Part shown: piece after piece, positions 61,696-64,000 of the stretch
Position numbering within the stretch: the stretch's first letter is position 1
Layout of the letters: each line of letters begins with the position of its first letter
NCBI RefSeq assembly: GCF_002056795.1
Contig: NZ_CP020104.1
Location: 1,809,001-1,873,000 of the forward strand
Source of the DNA: Spirosoma aerolatum
GTDB taxonomy: Bacteria; Bacteroidota; Bacteroidia; Cytophagales; Spirosomataceae
Reading direction: 5' to 3'
Length of the DNA: 64,000 nt
Notes under the pieces: model-generated
The model's database searches: none
Seen by the model: only the letters and a program-made list of their open reading frames with translations
Told to the model about the DNA's origin: nothing
Position numbers and translations under genes: made by a program

Positions 61696-64000
61696 ATGAA
61701 TAAATTCATCCGCAATATTGTCGGTTTTTCACTCAAGAACCGCTTCTTTATCTTTTTCATGACCTTTGGGCTGGTGGTGGCGGGGATAGCCAGCTATCTG
61801 AATACGCCCATTGAGGCCTTCCCCGATGTTACGAACACCCAGATTATTGTCGTGACGGAGTGGAAAGGACGTTCTGCGGAGGAAATCGAGCGATTCGTGA
61901 CGGTGCCTATTGAGGTATCGATGAACTCGGTGCAACGCAAAACCAACGTGCGCTCCATTACCATGTTCGGGCTGAGCATCATCAAAATCATTTTCGAAGA
62001 TGATGTCGAAGACTTTTTTGCCCGTCAGCAGGTCAACAACCAGCTTCGTACCGTATCCCTTCCGGATGGGGTTGATCCAGAGGTACAGCCACCTTATGGA
62101 CCAACGGGCGAAATTTTCCGGTTTACCCTTAAATCGGCAACGCGCGACAGCCGCGAACTGCTCACACTTCACAACTGGGTCATCGACCGGCAACTGCGTT
62201 CGGTGTCGGGCGTGGCCGATGTGGTGGCCTTTGGCGGACGGGATAAGAGCTACGAAATCCGGGTTAACCCAACGCAACTGGCTAAATACGACATTACGCC
62301 ACTCGAAGTATATCAGGCTGTCACGCGCAGTAACATCAATGTAGGGGGCGATGTCATCGAGCGAAACGGACAGGCATATGTAGTGCGGGGGATTGGGTTA
62401 CTTACCTCCATTCAGGACATTGAAAACCTTATTGTGGAGGATCTGGATGGCAACCCGGTACTGGTCAAAAACGTGGCCGAAGTAGCTGAATCAAATTTTC
62501 CGCGCGTTGGTCAGGTCGGTCTTAACAACGATGACGATGTGGTAGAAGGGATCGTTGTGATGCGGAAGAACGAAAATCCGAGTGAGGTGCTGGCAAGGGT
62601 CAAGGCCAAAATCGAAGAACTGAACACCCGTATCCTGCCATCGGACGTGAAAATGGTGACGTTTTACGACCGCGATAACCTGATCAGTTTCTGTACAAAG
62701 ACTGTTTTGCATAACCTCACTGAAGGGATTATTCTGGTTACGGTCATTGTGTTCCTGTTCATGGCCGACTGGCGAACTACAGTCATTGTGTCGATCATTA
62801 TTCCGCTGGCTCTGCTCTTTGCGTTTATGTGTCTGCGGATGCGGGGTATGTCGGCCAACTTGCTGTCGATGGGTGCCGTCGATTTCGGGATCATCATTGA
62901 TGGGGCGGTCGTGATGGTCGAAGGAATTTTTGTCGCACTCGATCATCTGGCGCATCAGGCAGGCATGACCCGGTTCAATCGAATGAGTAAGCTGGGGCTT
63001 ATAAAGAAAACGGGTGGCGAGTTGGGGAAGGCCGTGTTTTTCTCCAAGCTGATCATTATCACCGCTTTATTGCCCATTTTTTCGTTCCAGAAAGTAGAGG
63101 GTAAGATGTTTTCTCCACTGGCCTGGACACTTGGTTTCGCGCTGTTGGGAGCGCTTCTGTTTACCCTGACACTGGTACCGCTACTCTGTTCGATACTGCT
63201 GAAGAAAAACGTACGGGAGAAAAATAATCCGCTGGTCAATTTCTTCAACCGGATCGTCATGGCTGGCTTTTCCAAATGCTATGCCAATCGTCGGGTAAGT
63301 CTGCTGGCGGCTATTGCGTTTATGGTGGCTACGTTTTTCTCGGCTACCTTTCTGGGCACCGAATTCTTACCAACACTCAACGAAGGGGCATTATGGGTGG
63401 AAGCCAAATTGCCGATGAGTAGTTCGCTCAATCAAACGGTAGGTATGGTGCGGGTGCTGAGGCAGAAACTAATGGAGTTTCCTGAAGTGAATGGGGTATT
63501 ATCGCAGACAGGGCGATCCAACGACGGCACCGATCCGTCGGGGTTTTACTATGTGCAGATGCAGGTGAACCTGAAGCCCAAAGACGAGTGGACCGAACGT
63601 CGGCCCGGACGCAAGCTCACGACCGATGAACTGATCGAAGAAATGGATAGGAAACTGAAACAGTTTCAGGGGATCAACTACAATTACTCCCAGCCGATCA
63701 TCGATAACGTAGCCGAAGCCGTGGCCGGGATGAATGCCAGCAATGCCGTAAAAATTTTTGGTGATGACCTGAACGAACTGAACAAACTGGCCAACACCGT
63801 TCTGGGCGCTATCCACGATGTCCCCGGTGTAAAAGATGTCGGTATTCTCCGCAACATTGGTCAGCCCGAAATCAGTGTCTTATTTCACGATCAGAAAATG
63901 GCCTTATACGGCGTTTCGACGGCCGATGCCCAGGCCGTGATCGAAATGGCGATTGGTGGTAAAACCGCGTCGATTCTATACGAAGGAGAGCGCAAATTTG
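61696..64000 (+). CDS. Heavy-metal RND efflux pump (CusA/CzcA-like), 3' end outside window
   Basis: The open frame from ATG 61696 runs to the window edge without a stop (768 codons; full length would be about 1,040). It starts MNKFIRNIVGFSLKNRFFIFF with the first membrane helix, then IEAFPDVTNTQIIVVTEW. The HME-subfamily signature in helix 4 is AVDFGIIIDGAVVMVEG (about residues 393-409), which distinguishes metal pumps from drug pumps. Further text, TEFLPTLNEGALWVEAKLP, begins the second periplasmic domain. It pumps metal ions such as Cu, Zn or Co out of the periplasm; which metal cannot be decided here. Confidence 0.95.
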   Translation, partial: MNKFIRNIVGFSLKNRFFIFFMTFGLVVAGIASYLNTPIEAFPDVTNTQIIVVTEWKGRSAEEIERFVTVPIEVSMNSVQRKTNVRSITMFGLSIIKIIFEDDVEDFFARQQVNNQLRTVSLPDGVDPEVQPPYGPTGEIFRFTLKSATRDSRELLTLHNWVIDRQLRSVSGVADVVAFGGRDKSYEIRVNPTQLAKYDITPLEVYQAVTRSNINVGGDVIERNGQAYVVRGIGLLTSIQDIENLIVEDLDGNPVLVKNVAEVAESNFPRVGQVGLNNDDDVVEGIVVMRKNENPSEVLARVKAKIEELNTRILPSDVKMVTFYDRDNLISFCTKTVLHNLTEGIILVTVIVFLFMADWRTTVIVSIIIPLALLFAFMCLRMRGMSANLLSMGAVDFGIIIDGAVVMVEGIFVALDHLAHQAGMTRFNRMSKLGLIKKTGGELGKAVFFSKLIIITALLPIFSFQKVEGKMFSPLAWTLGFALLGALLFTLTLVPLLCSILLKKNVREKNNPLVNFFNRIVMAGFSKCYANRRVSLLAAIAFMVATFFSATFLGTEFLPTLNEGALWVEAKLPMSSSLNQTVGMVRVLRQKLMEFPEVNGVLSQTGRSNDGTDPSGFYYVQMQVNLKPKDEWTERRPGRKLTTDELIEEMDRKLKQFQGINYNYSQPIIDNVAEAVAGMNASNAVKIFGDDLNELNKLANTVLGAIHDVPGVKDVGILRNIGQPEISVLFHDQKMALYGVSTADAQAVIEMAIGGKTASILYEGERKF

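Overview
The window looks like chromosome of a Bacteroidota bacterium of the Cytophagales, most like Spirosoma and its relatives. The evidence is a hybrid one-protein two-component regulator, a type IX secretion 'plug' (DUF5103) protein, a PUR/DUF3276 protein, an RlpA-like protein, type B ribosomal protein L31, and many promoters of the Bacteroidota form TTTG-N19-TAnnTTTG with almost no Shine-Dalgarno sequences. The genus is inference.

Layout: 1-6060 holds the 3' part of a hybrid sensor/regulator and a secreted beta-helix-like protein. 6060-11470 is accessory DNA: an IS21-family element, the C-terminal stump of a type IIG-like restriction-modification enzyme, a DarTG toxin-antitoxin pair and an unknown ORF, closed by tRNA-Thr(CGT). 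11880-25130 is housekeeping: ABC-F ATPase, radical SAM protein, bestrophin, DUF5103, YchF, PUR protein, RlpA, DUF58, a TlpA-like thioredoxin, a YdcF protein and PfkA. 25350-40380 is a minus-strand surface-glycan locus with the complete pseudaminic acid pathway (pseB, C, F, G, H, I), a flippase, two glycosyltransferases, two FkbM methyltransferases, a sulfatase, a DUF115-like protein and a FemAB/GNAT-like protein. 40970-47300 has a histidine kinase, Ppx/GppA and a carbamoyltransferase/SGNH/DUF5989/SxtJ cassette. 47370-51510 is metH behind a SAM-I riboswitch. 51540-53330 is an AAA ATPase remnant split by an IS5-family element carrying a passenger gene. Then come nrdA, rpmE2, an OmpR-type two-component pair and a heavy-metal RND efflux operon that runs off the window.

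Two non-coding signals stand out. First, at least a dozen gene junctions carry palindromes of about 60-100 bp whose arms are iterated short words (for example GTGAAAGAG). Several share a CCATCCGG core. In three cases (ychF, ppx, the DUF58 gene) the palindrome appears to fill the whole 5' UTR between the predicted transcription start and the start codon. Related words also occur in frame inside metH and the ABC-F gene. Second, six TAA-centred repeats spaced exactly 11 bp lie directly upstream of the efflux operon and just downstream of an OmpR/PhoB-type regulator gene, which suggests a direct operator array.

All functional calls come from reading motifs in the translations; no database search was possible. 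Start codons were re-chosen where a promoter, palindrome or family length argued against the longest reading frame.
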